Positions 1 to 11,219 of a stretch of DNA of 64,000 nt are shown here, piece by piece. The position numbers were made by a program, and so were the translations under genes. Source of the DNA: Hydrogenophaga sp. (lineage in GTDB: Bacteria > Pseudomonadota > Gammaproteobacteria > Burkholderiales > Burkholderiaceae_C); assembly GCF_030373225.1 (NCBI RefSeq), contig NZ_JAUCZG010000002.1:149930-213929 (forward strand), written 5' to 3'. Each line of letters starts with the position of its first letter. Within the stretch, counting starts at the first letter, position 1. The notes beneath the pieces were generated by a model that made no database searches, had not been told where the DNA came from, and worked only from the letters and a program-made list of their open reading frames with translations.

Positions 1-622
1 CGCGCTCGAAACCGATCCAGCGCCGCTGGCTGGTCAGGTCGTCGAGGTCCTGAAGCGCCACCTTGCCCCGCCCCGTGCGCCGCGTGTACACCTTGAACGC
101 CAGGTCGGCCAGCCGCCGGCCCACCAGCCAGTCCGGCACCGTGTCGGCGATGCGGATCGCGATGTCGGCCTCGCGCCGACGCAGATTGACGTGTTCGCGG
201 GTGCTGACCAGCTCGATCTGCACTTCCGGGAACGACGACCGGAACTGCGCCAGCACCGCAGGCAGCAAATGATCAATGACGATGGACGACACGCTCACGC
301 GCACATCGCCACTGGGCCGAAGGTCGGCACCGCTGGCGCGCATCTCGGCGCCGCTGGCCAGGGGCTCGAACTCCCGCGCCGCGCGCTCGATCTCGTGCCC
401 CGCCGCCGTGAGGGTGTAGCGGGGCCGTCCGCGGTTGAACACCTTGGTGTCGAGCCGCGACTCGATGAGGTCGAGTTTGCGCAGCAAGGTCGAATGGGTC
501 ATGCCCAGCGGCCCGAAAGCCTTGGCCACGCTGCCGTGGCGTGCCACCGCCAGCACGGTCTGGAAGTCGGACCAGTTCAGCCGCAGGCGGAGTTCGTCGG
601 GGTGGGCACCGGCTCTTCGCAT
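1..622 (-). CDS. LysR-family transcriptional regulator, C-terminus cut by window edge
   Basis: About 207 codons are visible from an ATG at 622. The N-terminus (residues about 14-75) reads as a LysR winged HTH, with FQTVLAVARHGSVAKAFGPL followed by MTHSTLLRKLDLIESRL, where a member usually has a Q/S-rich recognition helix. After a linker the LysR substrate-binding domain begins (SSIVIDHLLPAVLAQFRSSF), and RREADIAIRIADTVPDWLVG is the typical segment of its first subdomain. The end lies outside the window. It is divergent from the glucan/trehalose operon and shares a 116-bp, comparatively AT-rich intergenic region with it, so it could control that operon, but LysR genes also often stand alone. 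The inducer is unknown. Confidence 0.85.
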   Translation of the reverse strand, partial: MRRAGAHPDELRLRLNWSDFQTVLAVARHGSVAKAFGPLGMTHSTLLRKLDLIESRLDTKVFNRGRPRYTLTAAGHEIERAAREFEPLASGAEMRASGADLRPSGDVRVSVSSIVIDHLLPAVLAQFRSSFPEVQIELVSTREHVNLRRREADIAIRIADTVPDWLVGRRLADLAFKVYTRRTGRGKVALQDLDDLTSQRRWIGFER

Positions 623-697
623 GGCTCAGCCGGGCACGTTTGCGCGCCCGGGGCAGGTGTTGCCAATGATCATTTTTGCAAACTTCAACTTCAAAAC

Positions 698-725
698 TTG
701 ATTCCCATTTCGCACGGATCATAAG
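698..725 (+). promoter_or_regulatory. possible sigma70-like promoter for the glucan/trehalose operon
   Basis: TTGATT (698-703) is followed after 16 bp by CATAAG (720-725), each matching four of six consensus bases. It sits in the only AT-richer stretch between the divergent LysR gene and the operon's first ORF. The implied start point would leave a very short leader before the ATG at 739. This was found by eye and is weak. Confidence 0.22.
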
Positions 726-738
726 TTACTGTGAAGAC

Positions 739-1071
739 ATGACAGAGAACACGGGTCGTTCAGGCGCTGCATCGCGCCGCAAGCGTTTGGTGGCGGGTCC
801 GAAGAACCTGCTCGATCTTGAGGCCGGCCAGGTCCCGGAGCAGGTCGTGCTGGAACTGAAGCGGCGCGTGCTCGACATCGAGGCGGGCTACCGGGAGATC
901 GCGCAGAAGATGGGTCAGCTCTACATGTACGCCGATCGGCAAGGGCTCGCCCTGCTGACCCGGTACCTCGATCGGCCGATGCGCAACGCTTCCGACAATG
1001 AACGCGCGATGGTGTCGATCCTTGATGAACTGCAGCTCGATGCGAGCCGCCGCACAACCGGAAGCAACTGA
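739..1071 (+). CDS. small hypothetical protein at head of glucan/trehalose operon
   Basis: This 110-residue protein is not recognised as any family. The start is taken at the ATG at 739 (MTENTGRSG); an upstream in-frame ATG at 676 would extend it into the promoter-like region. It is basic at the N-terminus ([16 protein letters not shown]), then has helical, charged segments ([20 protein letters not shown] and [13 protein letters not shown]) with no signal peptide or membrane segment, so it is probably cytoplasmic. Its stop lies one base before the glgB ATG (TGACATG), so the two are likely translationally coupled. That position suggests a role in, or regulation of, glucan metabolism, but no function is visible in the sequence. 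Confidence 0.7.
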   Translation: MTENTGRSGAASRRKRLVAGPKNLLDLEAGQVPEQVVLELKRRVLDIEAGYREIAQKMGQLYMYADRQGLALLTRYLDRPMRNASDNERAMVSILDELQLDASRRTTGSN

Positions 1072-1072
1072 C

Positions 1073-2994
1073 ATGAAAACACCCATCCTGCTGAAACCCG
1101 CCGCCCGACCGGACAGCGCGCTCGGGGAACAGGACATCCACCTGTTCCGCGAAGGCACGCACTCGCGGCTGCACGAAAAACTGGGTTGCCACCTCGAAGC
1201 CACCGGCGCCCGTTTTGCGCTGTGGGCGCCCAACGCCCGCGCCGTGTCGGTGATCGGGGATTTCAACGACTGGAACGCCGAGGCCGATCAGGCCCGGCTG
1301 CGGGACGACGGCTCGGGCATCTGGGAGCGCGAGGTTCGCGGTGTCCAGGCCGGGCATCGCTACAAGTTCCTGGTGCACACGCAGGCCGGTGCGCGGCTCG
1401 AGAAGGCAGACCCGTTTGCCTTTCGCAGCGAAGCGGCGCCGGCCACCGCCTCCATCGCCTGGAGCCTGGACGGCCACGACTGGGCCGACGCAGCATGGAT
1501 GGCGGGACGTGCCACGAACCACGCGTTGAACGCCCCGATGTCCGTCTACGAAGTGCACCTCGGGTCGTGGCGGCGCGACAAGACCGGCGAGATGCTCGAC
1601 TACCGCAGCATGGCGCCGCTGCTGACGCAGCATGTGAAGGAGATGGGCTTCACCCACGTCGAGCTGATGCCGATCACGGAGCATCCGTTCTATGGCTCCT
1701 GGGGCTACCAGACCACCGGCTATTTCGCCGCCACATCGCGCTACGGAACGCCGCAGGACTTCAAGTGCCTGGTCGATACGCTGCACCAGGCCGGCATCGG
1801 TGTGATCCTGGACTGGGTGCCCTCGCACTTTCCTGCCGACGCCCACGGGCTGGCGCAGTTCGACGGCACGCATCTGTATGAGCACGCCGATCCGCGCCAG
1901 GGTTTTCACCCGGAATGGAATTCCTCGATCTTCAACTACGGGCGCAATGAGGTTCGTTCGTTCCTGTTGTCCAGCGCGATGTTCTGGCTGGGCGAGTACC
2001 ACATCGATGCGCTGCGCGTGGACGCCGTGGCCTCCATGCTCTACCTCGACTACTCGCGCAAGGAAGGCGAATGGATACCGAACGTGCATGGCGGACGCGA
2101 GAACCTGGAGGCGATCGCCTTCCTGCGGCAACTCAACGAATCGGCCTACCGCGACCACCCCGGCGTGCAGGTGATCGCCGAGGAGTCCACGGCCTGGCCG
2201 ATGGTGTCCCGGCCCACCTGGGTGGGTGGTCTGGGCTTCGGCATGAAATGGAACATGGGCTGGATGCACGACACGCTGAGCTACATGCACGAAGACCCGA
2301 TCCACCGGCGCTGGCACCACGGGGAGCTGACGTTTTCCCTGGCCTATGCCTTCAACGAAAACTTCATGCTGCCGCTCTCGCACGACGAGGTGGTCCACGG
2401 CAAGGGATCGCTGATCGAGAAGATGCCCGGCGACGACTGGCAGAAGTTCGCCAACCTGCGACTGCTCTACGGCCACATGTGGGCCCACCCGGGCAAGAAG
2501 CTCCTGTTCATGGGTTGTGAATTCGGCCAGCGGCGCGAGTGGAACCACGACAGCGAACTCGACTGGGGACTGATCGACGGCAGTGTGTTCCACGGTGGCC
2601 TGCAGCGCTGGGTCTCGGACCTGAACCGCCTCTACCGCAGCGAGCCCGCCCTGCATGAGCTGGACTTCGATGCCGCCGGTTTCGAATGGGTCGACGGGGC
2701 CGACGCCGAGAGCAGCGTGGTGAGCTACCTGCGCAAGTCGGGCAGCGGTGAAGCGCTGCTGGTGGTGGCCAACTTCACGCCCATGCCGCGCGAGAACCAC
2801 CTCGTGGGCGTGCCCGCCCCGGGCCGATGGCGCGAGTTGCTCAACAGCGACGCGGCCATCTACGGCGGCAGCGGCGTGGGCAATCAGGGCGGCGTGGACA
2901 GCGTGCCGGTCGCCGCGCACGGCCGCTTTCAGGCCCTGAACCTGCGACTGCCGCCGCTGGGCGTGCTGGTCCTCAAACTCGAAGGAGCCACAGC

Positions 2995-2998
<4 letters not shown>
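1073..2998 (+). CDS. glgB: 1,4-alpha-glucan branching enzyme (GH13)
   Basis: GlgB cuts an alpha-1,4 chain and re-attaches it through an alpha-1,6 link, making branched cytoplasmic glucan. The 641-residue protein has a CBM48-like N-terminal module ([20 protein letters not shown]) and then the GH13 barrel. Conserved regions are visible: [10 protein letters not shown] (region I), [11 protein letters not shown] with nucleophile Asp317, VIAEEST with acid/base Glu370, and [10 protein letters not shown] with Asp438. It is shorter than the roughly 730-residue E. coli enzyme because the extra N-terminal N1 module is absent, which is common in GlgE-linked branching enzymes. The start follows the small ORF by one base, and the stop overlaps the GTG start of glgE by four bases. 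Confidence 0.96.
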
Positions 2999-5025
<2,027 letters not shown>

Positions 5026-5028
5026 GAG

Positions 5029-8000
5029 ATGCCGATGATCGATGAAACCAGGCGCACAGCGATCGGGGACAACGCCCCGGTCACGACGGCGGGCGAACCG
5101 GCCAGCGATCCGCTGTGGTACCGCGACGCGGTCATTTACGAACTGCACATCAAGGCCTACGCCGATGCCAACGGCGACGGCATTGGTGACTTCCGGGGCC
5201 TGACCGAACGGCTCGACCATGTGCAGTCGCTCGGGGTCAACACCATCTGGCTGCTGCCGTTCTATCCGTCACCGCAACGCGACGACGGCTACGACGTGGC
5301 CGACTACGAGGACGTGCACCCGAGCTACGGCACGCTGGACGACTTCAAGGCCTTCGTGATCGAGGCGCATCGGCGCGGCCTGCGCGTGATCACCGAACTG
5401 GTCGTCAACCACACCTCCGACCAGCATCCCTGGTTTCAGGCGGCGCGGCGCGCGCCCAAGGGCTCGCCCGAGCGCAACTTCTATGTCTGGAGCGACGACA
5501 ACACGCTGTACTCGGGCACGCGCATCATCTTCACCGACACCGAGAAGTCGAACTGGACCTGGGACGAGGTCGCCCAGCAGTACTTCTGGCACCGCTTCTT
5601 CAGCCACCAGCCCGACCTGAACTTCGACAACCCGCTGGTGCTTGAGGCCGTGCTCAAGACCATGGAGTTCTGGCTCGAGATGGGCGTGGACGGCTTCCGG
5701 CTCGACGCGATTCCCTACCTGATCGAGCGCGACGGCACGAGCAACGAGAACCTGCGCGAGACCCACACGGTGATCAAGGCGATCCGCGCGCGCATCGAGG
5801 CGCGCTTCCCCGGCCGCCTGCTGCTGGCCGAGGCCAACATGTGGCCCGAGGACGTGCGTGAGTATTTCGGTGATGCCGACGAATGCCAGATGGCCTACCA
5901 CTTCCCGCTGATGCCGCGCATGTACATGGCCATCGCCCAGGAAGACCGGCACCCGATCGTGGAGATCCTGGCGCAGACGCCCGAGATCCCCGACGGTTGC
6001 CAGTGGGCGGTGTTCCTGCGCAACCACGACGAGCTCACGCTGGAGATGGTCACCAGCAAGGAGCGCGACTACATGTACCGCATGTACGCGTCGGACGCGC
6101 GGGCGCGGATCAACCTGGGCATCCGCCGCCGGCTCGCGCCGCTGCTGGAGAACGACCGTGCGCGCATCGAGCTGATGAATGGCCTGCTGCTGTCGATGCC
6201 GGGCACGCCGGTCCTGTACTACGGTGACGAGATCGGCATGGGAGACAACATCTTTCTCGGCGACCGCGATGGCGTGCGCACCCCGATGCAGTGGACCAGC
6301 GACCGCAATGGCGGCTTCTCGCGCGCCGATCCGCAGCGCCTGTACCTGCCGCCGATCCAGGACCCGATCTACGGCTTCGAGGCGCTGAACGTCGAGGCAC
6401 AGGCACGCGAACCGTCGTCGTTGATGAACTGGACCAAGCGCATGCTGGCCATGCGCAACGCCACCCAGGCATTCGGGCGCGGGCGCTTCACGATGCTGCA
6501 TCCGGGCAACCGCAAGGTGCTGGCCTACGTGCGCGAGCATGGCGAAGACGTGATCCTGTGCGTCTTCAACGTCAGCCGCGTGGCGCAACCGGTCGAGCTG
6601 GCACTGGAGGCCCACAAGGGCCGCGTGCCGGTGGAAATGATGGGGCGCAGCCCGTTCCCGCCGATCGGCGACCTGCCCTACCTGCTGACCCTGCCGGCCT
6701 ACGGCTTCTTCTGGTTTCGCCTCTCGCTGGACGCCGCGCCCCCGCCCTGGCATGCGGAACGTCTGGCGCTGGAGGACCTGCCGGTTCTCGTGCTGTTCGA
6801 CAACTGGAACAGCTTCTTCCGTGGCAACGTCGTGCCCTGGCGCATCGGCATGGCCGAGAAGACGCGCACCCAGTTCGAGCGCGAGCTGATGCCCCGCTTC
6901 ATGCAACGCCAGCGCTGGTACGCCGCCAAGGGCGAGCCCCTGGAACGCGCCACCCTGGCGGTGCACAGCATGCTGGAAGAAGGGAACTCGCAGTGGCTGC
7001 TGGCGCTGATCGACACCCAGGGACCGGCAGAGCCCGCCCGCTATTTCGCGCCCCTGGTGATCGCCTTTGAAGACGACGACGAAGAGCGCACCCGCGCACT
7101 GATGCCGGTGGCCGTGACCAAGGTGCGCCAGCAGGCCACCATGGGCGTGCTGGCCGACGCGATGGGCGACGAGGCTTTCTGCCGCGCCATGGTGAGCGCC
7201 ATCGGCGCACGGCGCGAGACGGTGGCCGACGGCGGCGTGGTGCGCTTCGTGCCCACCGACGCCTACCGGGCTGTCATTGGCGACGCGCTGCAGTCGGCCA
7301 CGCCCTTGCAGCGGCTGACCACGAGCAGCAACTCGATCAGCCTGCTCGGCGAGCAGATCTTCCTCAAGGCCTACCGGCGCCTGCATGCGGGGATCAGCCC
7401 CGAGCTGGAAATGGGCTGCTTTCTCACCGATGTGGCGCGCTACCCGCACTGCGTTGCCGTGGCCGGCAGCGTCGAGTACCACGCCCGGGACGGCACGGTC
7501 TGGGTGCTGGCGCTGTTGCAGGCGCAGGTGAAAAACCAGGGCGATGCATGGACCTTCACGGTCGACCAGCTGGCCCGGCTGCTCGAATCGGTGCGCAACG
7601 TCGACACCGATCTGCAGGACGGCATGGACGCCATGGCACAGCGGGCGGAGGTGCTGGCACGGCGGGTGGCAGCGCTGCACGTCGCACTCGCCCAACCCCA
7701 TGGTTTGCCGGCCTTCGACCCGGAGCCGATCCGTGTCGCCGACCTGGTGCACTGGTCGTCGGCCGTGCGTGCCGAACTCGAGCAGACGCTCGAGCTGCTG
7801 ATGCAGCGCCGCGCCAGCCTGAGCGAACCGCTGGCGGCGCTGGCATCGCGCGTGGTCGCCGCGCGCGCCGCGCTCGACGCCCGCATCGCCCTGGCCGCGG
7901 CCACCGCCCCGAGCGGCGTGAAGACCCGCCTGCACGGCGACCTGCACCTGCAACAGGTGCTGATCGCGCAGGACGACTTCCTGATCATCGATTTCGAGGG

Positions 8001-8385
8001 CGAGCCGCAGCGCCCGCTCGAGCAGCGGCGTGCCAGGCACAGCGCACTGCGCGACGTGGCCGGCATGTTGCGCTCGTTCGACTACGCACGACACACGGCG
8101 CTGCACCAGACCGCACAAGGCAGCGTCGAGCTGGAGCGGCTGGCGCCGGGCGCCCGGCTCTGGGAGAGGCACATCCGGCAGGCGTTCCTCGGTGCCTACC
8201 GCGAGGTCGCGGTGGCCGGCGGGCTGTATGCAGATGCCGCCGCGTTCGAACAGGCCGGTGCGTGGCTCGACCTGTTCGAGCTCGAGAAGGCGCTGTACGA
8301 GCTGCGCTACGAACTGGACAACCGTCCCGAATGGGTCGGCGTGCCGCTGGCCGGCATCGCCGCGCTGGCCGGCATTGACAACTAG
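5029..8385 (+). CDS. treS: trehalose synthase fused to maltokinase (TreS-Mak)
   Basis: This is a single 1118-residue polypeptide. Residues about 18-560 are GH13 trehalose synthase (maltose/trehalose isomerase): RLDAIPYL with Asp226, LLAEANMW with Glu268 and RNHDELTLE with Asp334. Residues about 600-1118 are maltokinase/Pep2: [15 protein letters not shown] at its start and a kinase-like catalytic loop [11 protein letters not shown] (Asp971) followed by IIDFEGEP (Asp988). Together they convert trehalose to maltose and then ATP plus maltose to maltose-1-phosphate, the GlgE donor. The fusion is known in proteobacteria, so channelling of maltose is plausible. The start may be the ATG at 5029 or the one at 5035. 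It begins three bases after the glgE stop. Confidence 0.95.
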   Translation: MPMIDETRRTAIGDNAPVTTAGEPASDPLWYRDAVIYELHIKAYADANGDGIGDFRGLTERLDHVQSLGVNTIWLLPFYPSPQRDDGYDVADYEDVHPSYGTLDDFKAFVIEAHRRGLRVITELVVNHTSDQHPWFQAARRAPKGSPERNFYVWSDDNTLYSGTRIIFTDTEKSNWTWDEVAQQYFWHRFFSHQPDLNFDNPLVLEAVLKTMEFWLEMGVDGFRLDAIPYLIERDGTSNENLRETHTVIKAIRARIEARFPGRLLLAEANMWPEDVREYFGDADECQMAYHFPLMPRMYMAIAQEDRHPIVEILAQTPEIPDGCQWAVFLRNHDELTLEMVTSKERDYMYRMYASDARARINLGIRRRLAPLLENDRARIELMNGLLLSMPGTPVLYYGDEIGMGDNIFLGDRDGVRTPMQWTSDRNGGFSRADPQRLYLPPIQDPIYGFEALNVEAQAREPSSLMNWTKRMLAMRNATQAFGRGRFTMLHPGNRKVLAYVREHGEDVILCVFNVSRVAQPVELALEAHKGRVPVEMMGRSPFPPIGDLPYLLTLPAYGFFWFRLSLDAAPPPWHAERLALEDLPVLVLFDNWNSFFRGNVVPWRIGMAEKTRTQFERELMPRFMQRQRWYAAKGEPLERATLAVHSMLEEGNSQWLLALIDTQGPAEPARYFAPLVIAFEDDDEERTRALMPVAVTKVRQQATMGVLADAMGDEAFCRAMVSAIGARRETVADGGVVRFVPTDAYRAVIGDALQSATPLQRLTTSSNSISLLGEQIFLKAYRRLHAGISPELEMGCFLTDVARYPHCVAVAGSVEYHARDGTVWVLALLQAQVKNQGDAWTFTVDQLARLLESVRNVDTDLQDGMDAMAQRAEVLARRVAALHVALAQPHGLPAFDPEPIRVADLVHWSSAVRAELEQTLELLMQRRASLSEPLAALASRVVAARAALDARIALAAATAPSGVKTRLHGDLHLQQVLIAQDDFLIIDFEGEPQRPLEQRRARHSALRDVAGMLRSFDYARHTALHQTAQGSVELERLAPGARLWERHIRQAFLGAYREVAVAGGLYADAAAFEQAGAWLDLFELEKALYELRYELDNRPEWVGVPLAGIAALAGIDN

Positions 8386-8400
8386 ACACCTGGAGTCGAC

Positions 8401-9081
8401 ATGGAAAACATCGATGTGATGCTGGTCCCGCTGCGCGGGCTGCTGCTGGAGATCGGCAACTTCCTGCCGCGCCTGGGGGTGGCGCTGGCGGTGATCGTGG
8501 TGGGCTGGCTGCTGGCCAAGGGTTTGCGCATGGGCGTGGTGAAGGCCCTGCGGGCGCTCAACTTCCACATCCTGACCGAGCGGGCCGGCATCGACGGCTT
8601 CCTGAAGCAGGGCGGCAGCGAGAAGGACACCGCCGAGTGGTTCGGCATCATTGCCTACGCGCTGGTGCTGATCGCCTCATTGATCGTGGCCTTCAACACG
8701 CTGGGCCTGACCCAGGTGACCGATCTGCTGGGCAAGGTGCTGCTGTTCGTGCCCCGGCTGCTGGTCGCGCTGCTGGTGGTCGTGTTCGGCAGCTATTTCT
8801 CGCGCTTCGTGGCGAACGCGGTGCAGCGCTACTTCCGGGCAGCGGGCATCAGCGATGCCGAGCTGCTGGCCAGCGGGGTGCGCTACGCGGTCATGGCCTT
8901 CGTGCTCCTGCTGGCCATCGACCACCTGGACATCGGTGGCGGCCTGATCCAGCACACCTTCCTGATCCTGCTGGCGGGTGTGGTGTTCGCGCTGGCGCTG
9001 GCGTTCGGGCTGGGCGCGCGTGAGCGCGCTGCCCAGCTGATCGAACGGTGGTTTCCACGCGACCCGGCGGACCGGACCTGA
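8401..9081 (+). CDS. small conserved TM-helix-repeat membrane protein, mechanosensitive-channel-like
   Basis: The 226 residues have about five hydrophobic helices and resemble the conserved TM helix family (PF05552) related to the membrane part of small MscS-type proteins. Two copies of the characteristic helix are visible: FLPRLGVALAVIVVGWLLAK near the N-terminus and LLFVPRLLVALLVVVFGSYF in the middle, with a third helix near the C-terminus (LAGVVFALALAFGLGARERA). No soluble MscS beta domain follows. It has a GGAG ribosome site and follows treS by 15 bp; its stop overlaps the glgX start (TGATG). Inference: it may link membrane tension or osmotic state to trehalose turnover, but pore activity is unproven. 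Confidence 0.82.
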   Translation: MENIDVMLVPLRGLLLEIGNFLPRLGVALAVIVVGWLLAKGLRMGVVKALRALNFHILTERAGIDGFLKQGGSEKDTAEWFGIIAYALVLIASLIVAFNTLGLTQVTDLLGKVLLFVPRLLVALLVVVFGSYFSRFVANAVQRYFRAAGISDAELLASGVRYAVMAFVLLLAIDHLDIGGGLIQHTFLILLAGVVFALALAFGLGARERAAQLIERWFPRDPADRT

Positions 9082-11219
9082 TGGCCGCCACCGTCATCGA
9101 TGCGCTGTGGCCCGGCAAACCGTATCCGAGGGGAGCCACCTGGGACGGCATGGGCGTCAACTTCGCGCTGTTCTCGGAATCGGCCGAGCGGGTCGAGCTG
9201 TGCCTGTTCGACGCGAGCGGGCGCAACGAGATCGCCCGCCTGGCCCTGCGCGAGCAGACCGACCAGGTGTTCCACGGCTACCTGCCCCAGGCCCGCCCGG
9301 GCCTGCTTTATGGCTACCGGGTGTACGGGCCCTACCGTCCGCAAGACGGTCACCGCTTCAACGGCAACAAGCTGCTGCTCGATCCGTACGCCCGCAACAT
9401 CGTCGGTGCCATCCGCTGGCACGACGCGCTGTTCGGCTACCGGGTCGGCAGCGCCCAGGCCGACCTGTCGTTCGACCGGCGCGACAGCGCTCCCTACCTG
9501 CCGCGCTGCAAGGTCATCGAGACGGCGTTCACCTGGGGTGACGACCGTCCGCCCAACGTGCCCTGGCACGAGACGGTGATCTACGAACTGCACGTTGGCG
9601 GCTTCACGCGGCTGCACCCCGACGTGCCGCCCGCGCTTCGAGGCACCTATGCCGGACTGGCCTGTGCCCCGGTGATCGACCACTTCAAACGCCTGGGCGT
9701 GACCACGGTGGAGCTGATGCCGGTGCACTCGTTTCTCGACGACCGCCACCTGGTTGAACGGGGTCTGCGCAACCACTGGGGCTACAACACCATCGGCTAC
9801 TTCGCGCCCGAGCACCGCTACAGCGCCAGCGGCAAGATCGGCGAGTTCAAGACCATGGTGCGAACCCTGCACGAGGCGGGCATCGAAGTCATCCTCGACG
9901 TGGTCTACAACCACACGGCCGAAGGCAACGAGCTCGGGCCGACGCTGGCCTTTCGCGGCATCGACAACGCGTCCTACTACCGCCTTGCACAGGACAGCCC
10001 GCGCCACTACCAGGACTTCACCGGCTGCGGCAACACGCTGAACATGCAGCATCCGCGTGTGCTGCAACTGCTGATGGACTCGCTGCGCTACTGGGTCACG
10101 GAGATGCACGTGGACGGCTTCCGTTTCGACCTCGCCTCGGCACTGGCCCGCGAGCTCCACGCGGTCGACCGGCTCAGCGCATTCTTCGACATTCTGCGCC
10201 AGGACCCGGTGCTGTCCCGCGTGAAGCTGATCGCCGAGCCCTGGGACCTGGGCTCAGGCGGTTACCAGGTGGGCAACTTTCCTGTCGGCTGGGCCGAGTG
10301 GAACGACAAGTACCGCGACACCATGCGCGCCTACTGGAAGGGCGAAGGCGGCGTCATCGGTGAATTCGCACAGCGCCTCACCGGCTCGAGCGACCTTTAC
10401 AACCGCAGCAGCCGCAAGCCCTACGCGAGCATCAACTTCATCGCCGCGCACGACGGTTTCCCGCTCGCCGACGTGGTGTCGTACAACGACAAGCACAACG
10501 AGGCCAACGGCGAGGAAAACCGCGACGGCCACAGCCACAACCTGTCGTGGAACTGCGGCGTCGAGGGCCCGACCGACGACCCCGGCGTGCTCGCCCTGCG
10601 CGCACGCCAGCAGCGCAACTTCATCACCACGCTGCTGCTCTCGCAAGGGGTGCCCATGTTGCTCGCCGGCGACGAGATGGGTCGCACCCAGCGTGGCAAC
10701 AACAATGCCTACTGCCAGGACAACGACATCAGCTGGCTCGACTGGACCGCCAGCGACGACCGGCGATCCCTGCTGGCCTTCACGCAGCGCGTGATGGCGC
10801 TGCGCGCCGCCCACCCGGTGTTTCGCCGGCGCGACTTTTTCCAGGGCCGCCCGCTGCACGGCAGCACCGTGCGCGACATCGTCTGGTTGCAGCCCCACGG
10901 CACCGAGATGGGCGAGCAGGAGTGGGGGCAGGACCACGCGCGGGCGCTCGCGGTGTTTCTGTCGGGCGACGCCCTCAACGAGGTGGACGGGCGCGGCCGC
11001 GCCGTGCGCGACGACAGCTTCCTGGTGATGTTCAACGCCGACGCCAACGAGGTCCGGTTTGTCGTGCCCGCGGGCCTGGTCCCGCTGGCCGGCGAGCTGC
11101 TGATCGACACCTCGACCGATGCACAACCGGCCGACACCCCCTTCGACCCCACACAGCCCTATGTGCTGGCTGCGCGTTCGCTCGCACTCGTGCGCTTCAA
11201 GAGGACCCCTGCGCCATGA
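9081..11219 (+). CDS. glgX: glycogen debranching enzyme GlgX
   Basis: GlgX hydrolyses alpha-1,6 branches of glycogen limit dextrins. The 712-residue protein from the ATG at 9081 has an N-terminal CBM48-like domain (GMGVNFALFSE) and a GH13_11 barrel with GFRFDLASAL (Asp350), LIAEPWDLG (Glu386) and AAHDGFPLAD (Asp458). The typical GlgX/isoamylase segment NDKHNEANGEENRDGHSHN follows. The start was chosen because ATG 9081 overlaps the previous stop by one base, and an earlier in-frame start would run back into the membrane-protein gene. Its stop overlaps the treZ ATG (ATGA). It would release linear maltodextrins for TreY. Confidence 0.95.
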   Translation: MAATVIDALWPGKPYPRGATWDGMGVNFALFSESAERVELCLFDASGRNEIARLALREQTDQVFHGYLPQARPGLLYGYRVYGPYRPQDGHRFNGNKLLLDPYARNIVGAIRWHDALFGYRVGSAQADLSFDRRDSAPYLPRCKVIETAFTWGDDRPPNVPWHETVIYELHVGGFTRLHPDVPPALRGTYAGLACAPVIDHFKRLGVTTVELMPVHSFLDDRHLVERGLRNHWGYNTIGYFAPEHRYSASGKIGEFKTMVRTLHEAGIEVILDVVYNHTAEGNELGPTLAFRGIDNASYYRLAQDSPRHYQDFTGCGNTLNMQHPRVLQLLMDSLRYWVTEMHVDGFRFDLASALARELHAVDRLSAFFDILRQDPVLSRVKLIAEPWDLGSGGYQVGNFPVGWAEWNDKYRDTMRAYWKGEGGVIGEFAQRLTGSSDLYNRSSRKPYASINFIAAHDGFPLADVVSYNDKHNEANGEENRDGHSHNLSWNCGVEGPTDDPGVLALRARQQRNFITTLLLSQGVPMLLAGDEMGRTQRGNNNAYCQDNDISWLDWTASDDRRSLLAFTQRVMALRAAHPVFRRRDFFQGRPLHGSTVRDIVWLQPHGTEMGEQEWGQDHARALAVFLSGDALNEVDGRGRAVRDDSFLVMFNADANEVRFVVPAGLVPLAGELLIDTSTDAQPADTPFDPTQPYVLAARSLALVRFKRTPAP

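Noticed and set aside
719..2920. 733-codon open frame on the minus strand opposite glgB
   Set aside because: It is rich in His, Gln, Arg and Val with no family likeness and lies exactly antisense to a well-supported GH13 enzyme; this is the usual high-GC mirror frame.
5269..8568. 1099-codon minus-strand open frame opposite the TreS-maltokinase gene
   Set aside because: Composition (HRRQ-rich) and absence of any motif show it is a mirror frame of the real gene, despite its length.
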